A stretch of 64,000 nt of DNA from Rhizorhabdus phycosphaerae. GTDB lineage: Bacteria > Pseudomonadota > Alphaproteobacteria > Sphingomonadales > Sphingomonadaceae. The notes under the pieces are model-generated. The model had not been told where the DNA came from. It ran no database searches and saw nothing but the letters and a program-made list of their open reading frames with translations. Positions 14,544-23,012 of this stretch are shown piece by piece. The stretch lies in NCBI RefSeq assembly GCF_011044255.1, contig NZ_CP049107.1:930001-994000 (forward strand), read 5' to 3'. Every line of letters begins with the position of its first letter. The stretch's first letter is position 1. Made by a program: the position numbers and the translations under genes.

Positions 14544-17201
14544 TCAGAACTTCAGGGTGAGGCGGGCGTAGTAATAGCCGCCGTTGGTGCCGTAGGGCCC
14601 GTGGTTGTACGGCGCGTTGATCGTCGTCGTACCGTTGATGTAGGGCGACACGCCATTGGTCGGCAGGGTCGCGAGCGGCACCAGGCCCGGCGTTTCCGGG
14701 ATCTTGTTGAACAGGTTCTGCGCGCCGATGGCGAGGTTCGCCCATTCGGTGACATCATAGCCGAGCTCGGCATCGACCAGCGCTGCCGCCTTGACCACCG
14801 CCGGGAACAGATTGCCGGTGATCGGCGCCGAAGCGACGGTAATTGCCGGGTTCACGAGAACCGTGGTCTTGCCGAAATAGGTGCCACGCAGATTGGCGCT
14901 GAACGGGCCGCTGGTGAAAAGCGCGTTGGCGACGACCTTATAATCCGGATTAGACGTTTCGATGATCGCCCTTGCTTGGGCACCGAACAGTGTCCCGAGC
15001 CGATTCTTCTTGACCTTGGTGTGGTTGTAATTGGCGCCGAGCGTCAGATCGAGCTTGCCGATCGGCAAGTCCATCGCATACCTGCCCGAGAATTCGACGC
15101 CCTTGGTTTCGGTATTCACCCCGTTGGTAAACGTCTGGATCGCCAGCTGGCCCGTTCTCACGACAGTGTCGTCGATCGCTTTTCCGCTAGCATTGATTGC
15201 TCCGATCACAAGATCGTACGGCGTGATGCCATTGATCAGCGGCGTAAGCACTTGGACGGCCGGAGCATTGGCCGTCGGCGATTGCCGCTGACCAATGATC
15301 GTGCCCGATGAGACGATACGATCACGGATCTTAATCATATAGGCGTCGAGGCTCAGCACCAGGCGCGGAGCCGGGCGGATGACGGTGCCGACCGAGAAGT
15401 TGGTCGACTTCTCCGGACGCAGCGCACCGAAGCCTGCCGCCGCCGAACCCGGCGAGCTCGGCGCCAGTTGCACGGTCGCCGAGGTTGGGCCGACATTGGT
15501 CGCCGAATAGCCCGATTCCGCCAGCGACGGAGCGCGGAAGCCAGTGCTGACGGTGCCGCGCAGCGCGAAGGCCGGGCTGAAGTCGTAGCGTGCGGTCAGT
15601 TTGCCGATGGTGGTGTTGCCGAAGTCGCTATAATCCTCGAAACGACCCGCGAGGTCGACGACGAGGTCGGTGACCGGCTTGAGGATGAAGTTGCCGTAGA
15701 TCGCCTTGACGTTGCGGCGGGTCTTGCCGGCATCGGTGATGCCGTAGCCAGGGAAGGACTGGCCACCCTCGATGTAACGCGAGCCCTCGTCGCCGTAGAA
15801 GATCGAATAGCTTTCCCGCCGATATTCGGCACCGAAAGCGAAGGTCATCGGTTCGGCCATGCCGACTTCGAACTGCTTGTTCACGTCGAGCGTGGCGATG
15901 AACTGGTTGAACTGGAAACCGCCGTCATAGAAATCGCGGGGCGTGAAGCCACGATCGGTAGGCGACGCGGACGCCAAGGCCGCCCTCGTCGTGTCGGCCC
16001 ACAGGCTCGCATTGGCCGAGTTGGTCGTATAGACGTCGGAACGATCTTCCGAATAGGAGCCGCCAAGATCCCAGGCCCAGCCCGAAAGCTCGCCCTTGAT
16101 GCCGCTGGTGAACTGGAACTCGTTCTGCTTCACTTCGATCAGCGGAACCATCCCGGACGCAACCGTCGGCGCAAAGCAATTGGCCGGGTCCGTCGGCGAG
16201 GTCGCGCTACCGGCGACGCAGATACGGTTGGGCGGCCGATAGCCTTGAAGTGCTTTGCCGTGGCGATAGGAGACATCACCGAACGAGTAGATTTGCACGT
16301 CACCGAAGTCGTAACCAGCATTGTAGAAGGCGACATTTAGCTGTGAATTGGGTTGCCCGCCATTGATCCCGGCCGTGCCGTTGCGCGCGTTCAGGGCGTC
16401 ATAAATCGGCTGGAAGCGGACATTGGCGCCCGTCAACCGGACAGTCGAACCGTCAATGTTGCGGACGGTCGTCTGGCCGTCGCCGATCGTCGTATAATCG
16501 TTACGACGGTGGAACAGCGTCAGATTGAGGAAGCCCGAGTCCCCGATCGGCATGCCGAAATTGCCGCTGGCGCTGTAGGTGCGGCCCTCGCCGTCATAAT
16601 ATTCGCCGGCGGTGCTCTCGAACAACAGCCCCTCGGTGCTGTTCTTCGTTATGATGTTGATCACGCCGGCAATGGCGTCGGTGCCATATTGGGCGGCGGC
16701 ACCATCCTGCAGGATTTCGATCCGCGACACCGCCCCCGGCGGGATCAGGTCGATGCTCGGCGCGACCGACCCGCCGAAGGCACCGTTGATCACCTGGAGG
16801 ATCGAATTGTTGTGACGACGCTTGCCGTTGACCATCACGAGCGTGTGGTTCGGGCTGACGCCGCGCAGACGGGCGCTGAGCGAGAAGCTCGCCATGTCGG
16901 TGCCCTGCGTCTGCGCGGTGAAGGACGGGACGAGCTGGGTCAGCGCCTGGTTGAGGTTCGGCTGGCCGACCTTGGCGATCGCGTCCGAATTGACGAGCTG
17001 GATCGGCGTTGCGCTCTCTGCGACCATGCGGCCGCTGGCGCGGGTGCCGGTCACGACGATCTCGCTGGCCGGCTCCTTCTCGGGCGCGTCGGCAGCGGCA
17101 AGCTGAGTCTCAACGTCCGCACGGGCAGGAGCGCAGAGGATCACCGAAGAGAGTGCCGTCGTCGCAAATATGGCGACAGAAAATTTTTCGATAGAACGCA
17201 T
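14544..17201 (-). CDS. TonB-dependent outer-membrane receptor
   Basis: An 885-residue receptor. A Sec signal ends near APARA, the TonB box EIVVTGTR is at about residues 47-54, a plug domain follows (ILQDGAAAQYGTDAIAGVINI), and a long beta-barrel ends with an aromatic C terminus (ARLTLKF). The start at 17201 has AGGGGGGA upstream. It is the first gene of the minus-strand string with RidA copy 1 and oxidases 3 and 2, which suggests it imports their substrate or its precursor. Its size and plug resemble the large receptors common in sphingomonads. The ligand is unknown, and no siderophore genes are nearby. Confidence 0.95.
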   Translation of the reverse strand: MRSIEKFSVAIFATTALSSVILCAPARADVETQLAAADAPEKEPASEIVVTGTRASGRMVAESATPIQLVNSDAIAKVGQPNLNQALTQLVPSFTAQTQGTDMASFSLSARLRGVSPNHTLVMVNGKRRHNNSILQVINGAFGGSVAPSIDLIPPGAVSRIEILQDGAAAQYGTDAIAGVINIITKNSTEGLLFESTAGEYYDGEGRTYSASGNFGMPIGDSGFLNLTLFHRRNDYTTIGDGQTTVRNIDGSTVRLTGANVRFQPIYDALNARNGTAGINGGQPNSQLNVAFYNAGYDFGDVQIYSFGDVSYRHGKALQGYRPPNRICVAGSATSPTDPANCFAPTVASGMVPLIEVKQNEFQFTSGIKGELSGWAWDLGGSYSEDRSDVYTTNSANASLWADTTRAALASASPTDRGFTPRDFYDGGFQFNQFIATLDVNKQFEVGMAEPMTFAFGAEYRRESYSIFYGDEGSRYIEGGQSFPGYGITDAGKTRRNVKAIYGNFILKPVTDLVVDLAGRFEDYSDFGNTTIGKLTARYDFSPAFALRGTVSTGFRAPSLAESGYSATNVGPTSATVQLAPSSPGSAAAGFGALRPEKSTNFSVGTVIRPAPRLVLSLDAYMIKIRDRIVSSGTIIGQRQSPTANAPAVQVLTPLINGITPYDLVIGAINASGKAIDDTVVRTGQLAIQTFTNGVNTETKGVEFSGRYAMDLPIGKLDLTLGANYNHTKVKKNRLGTLFGAQARAIIETSNPDYKVVANALFTSGPFSANLRGTYFGKTTVLVNPAITVASAPITGNLFPAVVKAAALVDAELGYDVTEWANLAIGAQNLFNKIPETPGLVPLATLPTNGVSPYINGTTTINAPYNHGPYGTNGGYYYARLTLKF

Positions 17202-17490
17202 CTTTTCATTCCCCCCTGTGGCGGTGCGTCCCTCTCCGTTTCACGTCATTTACTTCGCCTTGTCCCGGCGATTCTTGCAGAGCGAACCATTGTCCGCATT
17301 TCCCCCTTGGAACAGCGAGACGGTTCGAATCGAACTTGGTAAGTTCTTGTTAGGACATAACAGGGCATCGGCCGGCACATTGCCCATACGCCGTTTTGCG
17401 TACGGCCCCGTCGACCGCTCCGCATATGATCGTCCGCGCCACGGTGGAGGGGGTGTTTCCCGCCGTGCATTCAGCAACGGAGGATGGATC
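17202..17490. promoter_or_regulatory. Divergent control region, TonB receptor / RidA copy 2, with palindrome
   Basis: A 289-bp gene-free region between divergently read genes of the same pathway. It contains the perfect odd palindrome GTTCGAATCGAAC at 17323-17335, a good candidate operator. AT-richer sequence follows at 17336-17360. The nearby LuxR-type response regulator (18019-18936) is a plausible binder, but this is inference. Confidence 0.45.
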
Positions 17491-17994
17491 TTGACGCGCA
17501 CATGGATGATAGCGGGCGCCTGTATGGCGGCCTGCCTCGCAACCGCCTCTCAGGCACAGATCACGCGGATCCAGAACAACCCCAAGGCAGTGATTCTCGA
17601 CGCGGCCAAGGTCTCGGCGGGTGCGGAGACGCTGTACATCTCCGGACAGCTCCCCTCCCCGATCGATCCGGCCAAGTCGATGGCCGACATCAAGAGCATC
17701 GAGGATCTCGGCGACACGAAGACGCAAACCATCAGCGTGCTCAACAAGATCAAGACGATCCTGGAGTCGCAGGGCTATGGGATGCAGGATCTGGTCAAGC
17801 TCAGCCTGTTCGTCGCCCCCGACCCCAAACTGGGCAAGCTCGATTTCATGGGCGCCAACGAGGGCTTCAAGATGTTCTTCGGAACCGCCGAGAATCCGAC
17901 CACGGTCGCGCGCTCGACCTTTCAGGTCGGGGCTCTGGTCGGCCCCTATTTCCTGATCGAGATCGAAGCGATCGCCGCCAGGAAGCCGAAATGA
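17491..17994 (+). CDS. RidA-family protein with signal peptide, copy 2
   Basis: A 167-residue RidA-fold protein. The TTG at 17491 is chosen because GGAGG lies 7 nt upstream and it gives a proper signal peptide beginning MTRTW and ending ASQAQ; the next ATG would lose the basic n-region. It shares INP/NPKAV, YISGQLPSPIDPAK, DLGDTKTQT and the catalytic-Arg segment ARSTFQV plus EIEAIAA with copy 1. An acidic insert (ADIKSIEDLGD) is specific to this copy. It is divergent from the receptor gene and predicted periplasmic. It probably handles an imine or enamine formed outside the cytoplasm. Confidence 0.85.
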   Translation: MTRTWMIAGACMAACLATASQAQITRIQNNPKAVILDAAKVSAGAETLYISGQLPSPIDPAKSMADIKSIEDLGDTKTQTISVLNKIKTILESQGYGMQDLVKLSLFVAPDPKLGKLDFMGANEGFKMFFGTAENPTTVARSTFQVGALVGPYFLIEIEAIAARKPK

Positions 17995-18018
17995 CGCGCG
18001 GGCGATCGCGACCGCGCG

Positions 18019-18936
18019 CTATTGGTCCAATAGCCGCGTCGCGATCGCTGCCGCTGCCGAGCGCATCTCGACGCCCAGCTTTTCGTAGATGCGTTCGAGG
18101 TGCTTCTGCACCGTACGAGGGCTGATGTTCAGCACGTCGCTTATGTCGATGCTCGCCTTGCCATAGCTGACCCATAGCAGCACCTCGGCCTCGCGATGGG
18201 TCAGCTGGAGCTGCTCGCGCAGGCGAACGACATGTTTTTCGGGATCGAGCTGGTTGATCCGTATGAGCACCTCGTCTCCGCGATAGCGGGCGATGATCAC
18301 CAGTTCGAGATTACCGGCAAAGCCGGGCGGCCCGATCTTGACCGAGGACCCCGGACTGCCCCGCTCGACCAGGGTGGCAACCTTCTGCCCCAGGGCGGGG
18401 GGAAGATCGGCCCCCCGCTTCCAGCCCGGCACGATACCGCCGATCGCCTGCTCGGCGCCGGGCGTGCACCAGAGCAGTTTGCCGCGCGTATCGGTCGCGA
18501 TCATGAGACGACCGGTGGCGTCGAGGCTGGCGACGCTGGCCTGGACCGCTCGACCCTGCGCCATATGGACGCGGACGCGCGCGACGAGCTCCGACAGCTG
18601 CACCGGCTTCTTGACATAGTCGACGCCGCCGACCTCGAACGCCTCGACGACATGTTCGCTTTCGGTCAGCCCGGTCATGAAGATGACAGGGACATGGTGG
18701 AGTTCGGGCCGCTTCTTGATCTGCGCCGTGACCTCGAACCCGTCCATCTCGGGCATGACCGCATCCATCAGGATGAGGTCGGGTACGATGTGGTGGAGAC
18801 GATCGAGCGCGGCCTTGCCCGAGGTCGCGACGAGCACCGCCAGATCGGCGGCCTCAAGGGCACGGCTGATTGCGCGCAGCGAGTCCGGCTCGTCGTCGAC
18901 GATGAGGACGGTGTCGCTGTGACCGGGAATGTTCAA
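18019..18936 (-). CDS. Response regulator, REC-PAS-like-LuxR HTH
   Basis: A 305-residue regulator with an N-terminal receiver (phosphoacceptor Asp58 in LILMDAVMPEMDGF). The middle part (ATDTRGKLLWCTPGAEQAIGG) looks PAS-like, and a C-terminal LuxR/FixJ helix-turn-helix (LTHREAEVLLWV, SPRTVQKHLERIYEKL) ends it. The start overlaps the stop of the hybrid kinase by 4 bp, so kinase and regulator are a translationally coupled pair. It is convergent with RidA copy 2. Probably it controls the receptor/oxidase genes around it, though no binding site is proven. Confidence 0.92.
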   Translation of the reverse strand: MNIPGHSDTVLIVDDEPDSLRAISRALEAADLAVLVATSGKAALDRLHHIVPDLILMDAVMPEMDGFEVTAQIKKRPELHHVPVIFMTGLTESEHVVEAFEVGGVDYVKKPVQLSELVARVRVHMAQGRAVQASVASLDATGRLMIATDTRGKLLWCTPGAEQAIGGIVPGWKRGADLPPALGQKVATLVERGSPGSSVKIGPPGFAGNLELVIIARYRGDEVLIRINQLDPEKHVVRLREQLQLTHREAEVLLWVSYGKASIDISDVLNISPRTVQKHLERIYEKLGVEMRSAAAAIATRLLDQ

Positions 18937-20624
18937 CCCTCATACTCCTCGACAAGTCGCGCCATGCCTTCGAGATCGAACCGGTCGAGCCGGTCGAACA
19001 GTTCCGCACTCAGCCGCTGCGCCTCGGGGCATTGGTCCGCCAGCTCGCGTATCTCGTCCTCCAGGCCCCGGAAGTGGCCGATCTTCAGCAGTTCGGTGAT
19101 CCGCCGGAGGCGAGCCTCCATCTCCTCCCCCAGGCGCCCGCCGCGACGGTCTCCCTCGCCACCCTTGCGGGGCACCGGCTCGTCCGCCTCGAAGCGCCAG
19201 ACCAGCTCGAGCTGGGACCCGATCGTCTCGATCAGGGCGGCGAAGCTGACGGGCTTGGTCAGGAAATGGTCGTGCACGGGGTTCGGGAAGTCCGGCCGGT
19301 GCAGCTCATGGGCATTGGCGGACAGCATGACGATCCGCAGATCGCTCCCGCCCCGCAGCCTAAGCTCGGATGCGGTCGCCCATCCCGAGATTCCGGGCAG
19401 GCTGATGTCGAGCAGGACGAGGTCGAACTGCCGGTCCAATGCGAGCGCGATCGCCGATTCCCCGTCTGGTGCGCACCAGACATCGAAGCCCATGCCCCCG
19501 AGAAACCCGTCGAGGAACTGGCGCTGATCGGCGTCGTCGTCGACGATGAGGATCGAGCGTCGGGGGCCATGATAGCCCTCGATCTGCGGCTTCTTCTCGC
19601 TACTGCCCTGCCTGGCTACCACCTCGCTCAACAACAATGTGACCCGCAGGCAGGTCCCGGTCGGGCTGCTCTCGACCAGTTCGAGCTGGCCGCCCAATAT
19701 CTCGACGATCGCGCGCGATATCGAAAGCCCCAGCCCCGCTCCCGGCTTGGACCGGACATGCTCCTCCCCGCCCCGCGCATAGGGATCGAAGATCGTCGGC
19801 TGGTCCTCGGGGCTGATGCCGCGCCCGGTGTCGCGTATCTCGAAGGTCGCGACCTGGGCGGCATAATGGAGGCTGAGCGTCACCGAGCCCCTGTCTGTAT
19901 AGGCGATCGCGTTGGACAGCAGGTTCAGGAAGACCTGGCGCAGGCGGTTGGGATCGGTGCGCACATGCTCGGGCAACCGGCCGCGCTTTACATAGTCCAG
20001 GTGCAGGCCCTTGGCCGCAGCGGCGGGCCGCACCATCGAGATCAGCTGGTCGATGAATTTATCGAGCCGCACGACCTCGGATCTTACGCGCAGTACGCCA
20101 TGTTCGATCTGGGCGACATCGAGCAGCCCCTCGACGAGGCTCGTCATATGCTCGGCGCAGCGGCGTATCACCCGCACCGCCTCCTTCGCGCCGACGCCGT
20201 CATTGCCCTCGATCAGCTGGGCATAGCCATAGATGGCGTTGAGCGGCGAGCGGATCTCATGGCTGACATTGCTGATATAGCGACTCTTGGTGACGTTGGC
20301 CGTCTCCGCTGCATCCTTCGCGCGCCGCAGTAGCTGCATCTGCTCCAACTGCTCGGCGATGCGGCGCGACCCTTGGTGGAACATCCTGAAACAGGCCCAG
20401 GCGGCATAGCCGATCAGCAGCTGGACCAGCGCCAGGATCGACCAGTAAATCCAGTCGGCGCCGTCGGTCGCGATCTCGAGCACCAACACCACGCAGTCCA
20501 GCACGCAGGCTGCGAAGATCAGCATCATACCCTGAAAATAGCGGCGATTACCGTCGCCAGCGAGGTGTCGGGCCGCGTCCGGGGCGTCGACGTCGCTCGC
20601 GGAACTGGGCGCCATGGCTGTCAT
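18933..20624 (-). CDS. Membrane hybrid histidine kinase (HisKA-HATPase-REC)
   Basis: About 563 residues. There are two adjacent transmembrane helices (about residues 32-53 and 60-80), then a coiled linker, a HisKA box SHEIRSPLN (His122) and an HATPase_c domain with NLLSNAIAYT, DTGRGIS and GAGLGLSI. A C-terminal receiver with LVLLDISLPG and a short His/Leu-rich helical tail follow. The ATG at 20624 has GGAG upstream; a TTG at 20645 would add 7 residues. There is almost no periplasmic loop between the helices, so the signal is sensed in the membrane or through partners. It forms an operon with the LuxR-type regulator at 18019-18936. Confidence 0.92.
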   Translation of the reverse strand: MTAMAPSSASDVDAPDAARHLAGDGNRRYFQGMMLIFAACVLDCVVLVLEIATDGADWIYWSILALVQLLIGYAAWACFRMFHQGSRRIAEQLEQMQLLRRAKDAAETANVTKSRYISNVSHEIRSPLNAIYGYAQLIEGNDGVGAKEAVRVIRRCAEHMTSLVEGLLDVAQIEHGVLRVRSEVVRLDKFIDQLISMVRPAAAAKGLHLDYVKRGRLPEHVRTDPNRLRQVFLNLLSNAIAYTDRGSVTLSLHYAAQVATFEIRDTGRGISPEDQPTIFDPYARGGEEHVRSKPGAGLGLSISRAIVEILGGQLELVESSPTGTCLRVTLLLSEVVARQGSSEKKPQIEGYHGPRRSILIVDDDADQRQFLDGFLGGMGFDVWCAPDGESAIALALDRQFDLVLLDISLPGISGWATASELRLRGGSDLRIVMLSANAHELHRPDFPNPVHDHFLTKPVSFAALIETIGSQLELVWRFEADEPVPRKGGEGDRRGGRLGEEMEARLRRITELLKIGHFRGLEDEIRELADQCPEAQRLSAELFDRLDRFDLEGMARLVEEYEG

Positions 20625-20925
20625 CCGGCCGCTCCGGCGGCGCAAGCATCCGGTCCAGCCGCTGCTGGCGCATTTCGCCGCTTGTATCGCTCCATCAAGA
20701 CCAATTCCCGCCCCCTGGAATCGCTCATTATCTGACCATCATGCTGCGCCGACTCCTGCTGCAACGCAACAGCAATCCATTGCAGATTTTACGACTTAAG
20801 GGTGAGGCACGGAGCAACTCAGGATCCAGTCCAGCATTACCGCCTGTAAACGCCGCGCGCAGCAGTCCACAAAACGGACCGGGCCACCCTCACCCTCTAT
20901 CGCGCCGCACAAATTTCTAGACTCT
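20625..20925. other. Gene-free interval
   Basis: A roughly 300-bp interval between the kinase start and the cytochrome c stop. I see no convincing ORF, strong hairpin or repeat. It probably contains the kinase promoter and the end of the cytochrome transcript. Confidence 0.5.
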
Positions 20926-21390
20926 TCAGCGCGATGCGGCACCGGCCCCCGGTCCATCGAACGCAATCGCCGACAGCCCTGCCTGATCCGACGGGAGCGG
21001 ACGCTCGCCCGCTGGCAGCCCATTCGCTTCGAGCAGGAAGGCAATGAGAGCGGCGTTTTCGGTGGGGGACAGGGATCCCGGCGCCGGCTGCGGCATCGCT
21101 CTCGACACATAATCGAACAGCGGCCAGACCGGTCGCCGAGCCCAGTGGGCGACGAACTTGCCCGTCAGCGCGGGAACCTCGTAGCTGCCTTCGAGCCGCG
21201 AACCATGGCAGACCGCACAACGGATGGCATAGGTGCGTGCCCCCGCCTTAGCCTGCTCGGCGGTATAGACACCCTCCCTGACGCCGAGAGCGGGGGCGGC
21301 AGCGGGCCGGGTCGCTGGCCCCGCCGCGACGGCGAGCGTCGTCCAGACGACAGCGGCGAGCGCGAGTGCAATGGCCGGCCGGCTGCTCAT
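20926..21390 (-). CDS. Periplasmic cytochrome c (partner of DAO-like flavoenzyme)
   Basis: A 154-residue c-type cytochrome with a Sec signal peptide (about 1-23, VAAG) and one haem motif CAVCH (Cys58, Cys61, His62). A possible Met ligand is in RAMPQPAPGSL. It differs from the two amine-oxidase-linked cytochromes (different length and spacing), so it is a separate lineage. Its start overlaps the stop of the preceding flavoprotein gene by 4 bp (ATGA). It is the likely electron acceptor of that enzyme. Confidence 0.92.
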   Translation of the reverse strand: MSSRPAIALALAAVVWTTLAVAAGPATRPAAAPALGVREGVYTAEQAKAGARTYAIRCAVCHGSRLEGSYEVPALTGKFVAHWARRPVWPLFDYVSRAMPQPAPGSLSPTENAALIAFLLEANGLPAGERPLPSDQAGLSAIAFDGPGAGAASR

Positions 21391-22655
21391 GCCAGGCGCT
21401 CCGGCCGCGCCGCCGCGAGAACAGGTGCGATGATCGCCAGGCCTTCTTCTATCGCGCTACGGTTGGGCAGTTCATTGGAGTCGCCCACACCGAGCATGTC
21501 GCCGATCTCCGGATTGTTGTTCATGACGACGACCCCGTCAGCCTTGGAGAGAAGCGAGATATTCTTGTAGCGGACGCCATAGTCGACCGCAGGCTGCGGC
21601 ATCAGCCAGCCGGTCTGACCACGCACCGGGATGATCGTATTGTCGCGCCACAAGTCGCGCGCAGCATAGCCGGTCGAATGGATTACCACCTTCTGCGGCA
21701 GCGTCGCCAGTTCGGACGGGTCGGCGAAGTCGCGCACGACGAATTGCCCGCCCCGCTCGAAAAATTCCGAAAGCAGGCAATGGGCGTAGCTCGCGAAGTT
21801 GAAATGCATGTTCGACGAGCGCTGGGCATAAGCCACGGGAAAAGGGTTTTCCTCGGGCGACAGGTCCGTGCCCAGCGGAACGATGTCCCGGATCCGGTCG
21901 ATGTAATGGCCGAACTCCGCATTCTGGCGCGGAAGACCGCCCGGCTTCCAGCTGTCCGTGATCGCCGGATCGGCGGGCCAGATACGCCGCTTGATCGGCT
22001 CGTCGGACAGCGCGAAACTGTCGCTGAAAGCCACCGGATTGCCCGGCAGGCCGAGAAAGGTGCGGAAGGTCTTCCACGACAGACGCGCCATCTGCTCCCA
22101 CAGCGGGCCGAAGGCGGCACCGGCCGGCTCGGCCAGCGCGACACGTGCATCCGGCGTAAAGGAGCCGCTGGCGCGGAAGGAGCGCGTCTTCTGAATCAGC
22201 TCGCGCGCGTAGATAGTGACCTTCAGCCCCGCCCTCTGGGCAACGATCGCGCTCGTAAGCCCGACGATCCCGCAGCCGACCACGGCGATCTCGCGGGGGA
22301 GAACCGAGAGCGCCTTTCCGACCGCAATGTCCGCCGATCCCCACGACAACGACCAGCCGCTGCCGCCATGACCGTAATTGTGGACGACCAGCGTGTCGCC
22401 GACCATCTCGGTACCAAGATTGGGGCCTGCCGCGCGCAGCGGCCGGATGCAGCATTTGACGTCGACGATCTCGCGCGGCGTCGCACGGAACGGAACCAGC
22501 GTGCGGGTGCCATCGAGCCGGGCCAGTTTGGCAGCGGTCGCAAGCCGCTTCGAGCCTACCGGCGCGCAGGCGCTCAGCCCGGCGACGATCCCCGCCGCGC
22601 CGGCCCGCCGCAGAAGGGCCCTGCGGCCCAGTGTGTCGTCATAAGCTCCGGCCAT
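21387..22655 (-). CDS. FAD-dependent oxidoreductase of the D-amino-acid oxidase (DAO) type, Tat-exported
   Basis: About 422 residues. The N terminus GRRALLRRAG plus a hydrophobic stretch ending LSAC looks like a Tat leader with a possible lipobox. The dinucleotide motif VVGCGIVGL and the DAO-family features VVHNYGHGGSGWSLSWG (placed early) and VIHSTGYAARDL are present, suggesting D-amino acid oxidase/DASOX relatives with the conserved GHGG segment. The ATG at 22655 has GGGGGAA close upstream; the longer ORF to 22706 lacks a ribosome site. It is coupled to a cytochrome c gene by a 4-bp overlap. It probably oxidises an amine or amino acid in the periplasm, giving an imine that RidA proteins could hydrolyse. 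The substrate is unknown. Confidence 0.82.
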   Translation of the reverse strand: MAGAYDDTLGRRALLRRAGAAGIVAGLSACAPVGSKRLATAAKLARLDGTRTLVPFRATPREIVDVKCCIRPLRAAGPNLGTEMVGDTLVVHNYGHGGSGWSLSWGSADIAVGKALSVLPREIAVVGCGIVGLTSAIVAQRAGLKVTIYARELIQKTRSFRASGSFTPDARVALAEPAGAAFGPLWEQMARLSWKTFRTFLGLPGNPVAFSDSFALSDEPIKRRIWPADPAITDSWKPGGLPRQNAEFGHYIDRIRDIVPLGTDLSPEENPFPVAYAQRSSNMHFNFASYAHCLLSEFFERGGQFVVRDFADPSELATLPQKVVIHSTGYAARDLWRDNTIIPVRGQTGWLMPQPAVDYGVRYKNISLLSKADGVVVMNNNPEIGDMLGVGDSNELPNRSAIEEGLAIIAPVLAAARPERLA

Positions 22656-22851
22656 CTGCTTCCCCCGCAATTCCGGAAAGTTGCGGATGCCCCGCCAGCC
22701 GGCCAATGGCGCATTTTACGTATTGCGACTTTCCGCCAGCCGATCAGGTACGTCCGGACCGGGGACAGGCGCGCCCGATCCGGAAGCGCCCACGTGGACC
22801 CATGAGGCGGGTCGCCTCTGGCGGAACGTCGAAAACAAGGGATAAGCGCGC

Positions 22852-22927
22852 TGGTGGGCCCGGCAGGACTCGAACCCGCAACCTAGCCGTTATGAGCGGC
22901 CAGCTCTAACCGTTGAGCTACAGGCCC
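22852..22927 (-). tRNA. tRNA-Ile2 (anticodon CAU, lysidine-modified, reads AUA)
   Basis: A 76-nt cloverleaf on the minus strand including an encoded CCA end. The acceptor stem is GGGCCTG with CGGGCCC, the D stem GCTC/GAGC, the anticodon stem GGCCG/CGGCT with loop CTCATAA, and a TTCGAGT T-loop is present. Anticodon CAU alone could be Met or Ile2. The C4-G69 and C5-G68 pairs, which are known TilS recognition elements, favour Ile2. The tRNA-Ile lysidine synthase gene tilS is at 47163-48104 in this window. Confidence 0.85.
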
Positions 22928-23012
22928 CGACCAGCGCCGCCCGGCGATAGCGAAGGGCGGGGCCGGCGGCAAGGGCACGCGATGCGGTTCAATCGCCCTG
23001 TGCGTGATCCAG

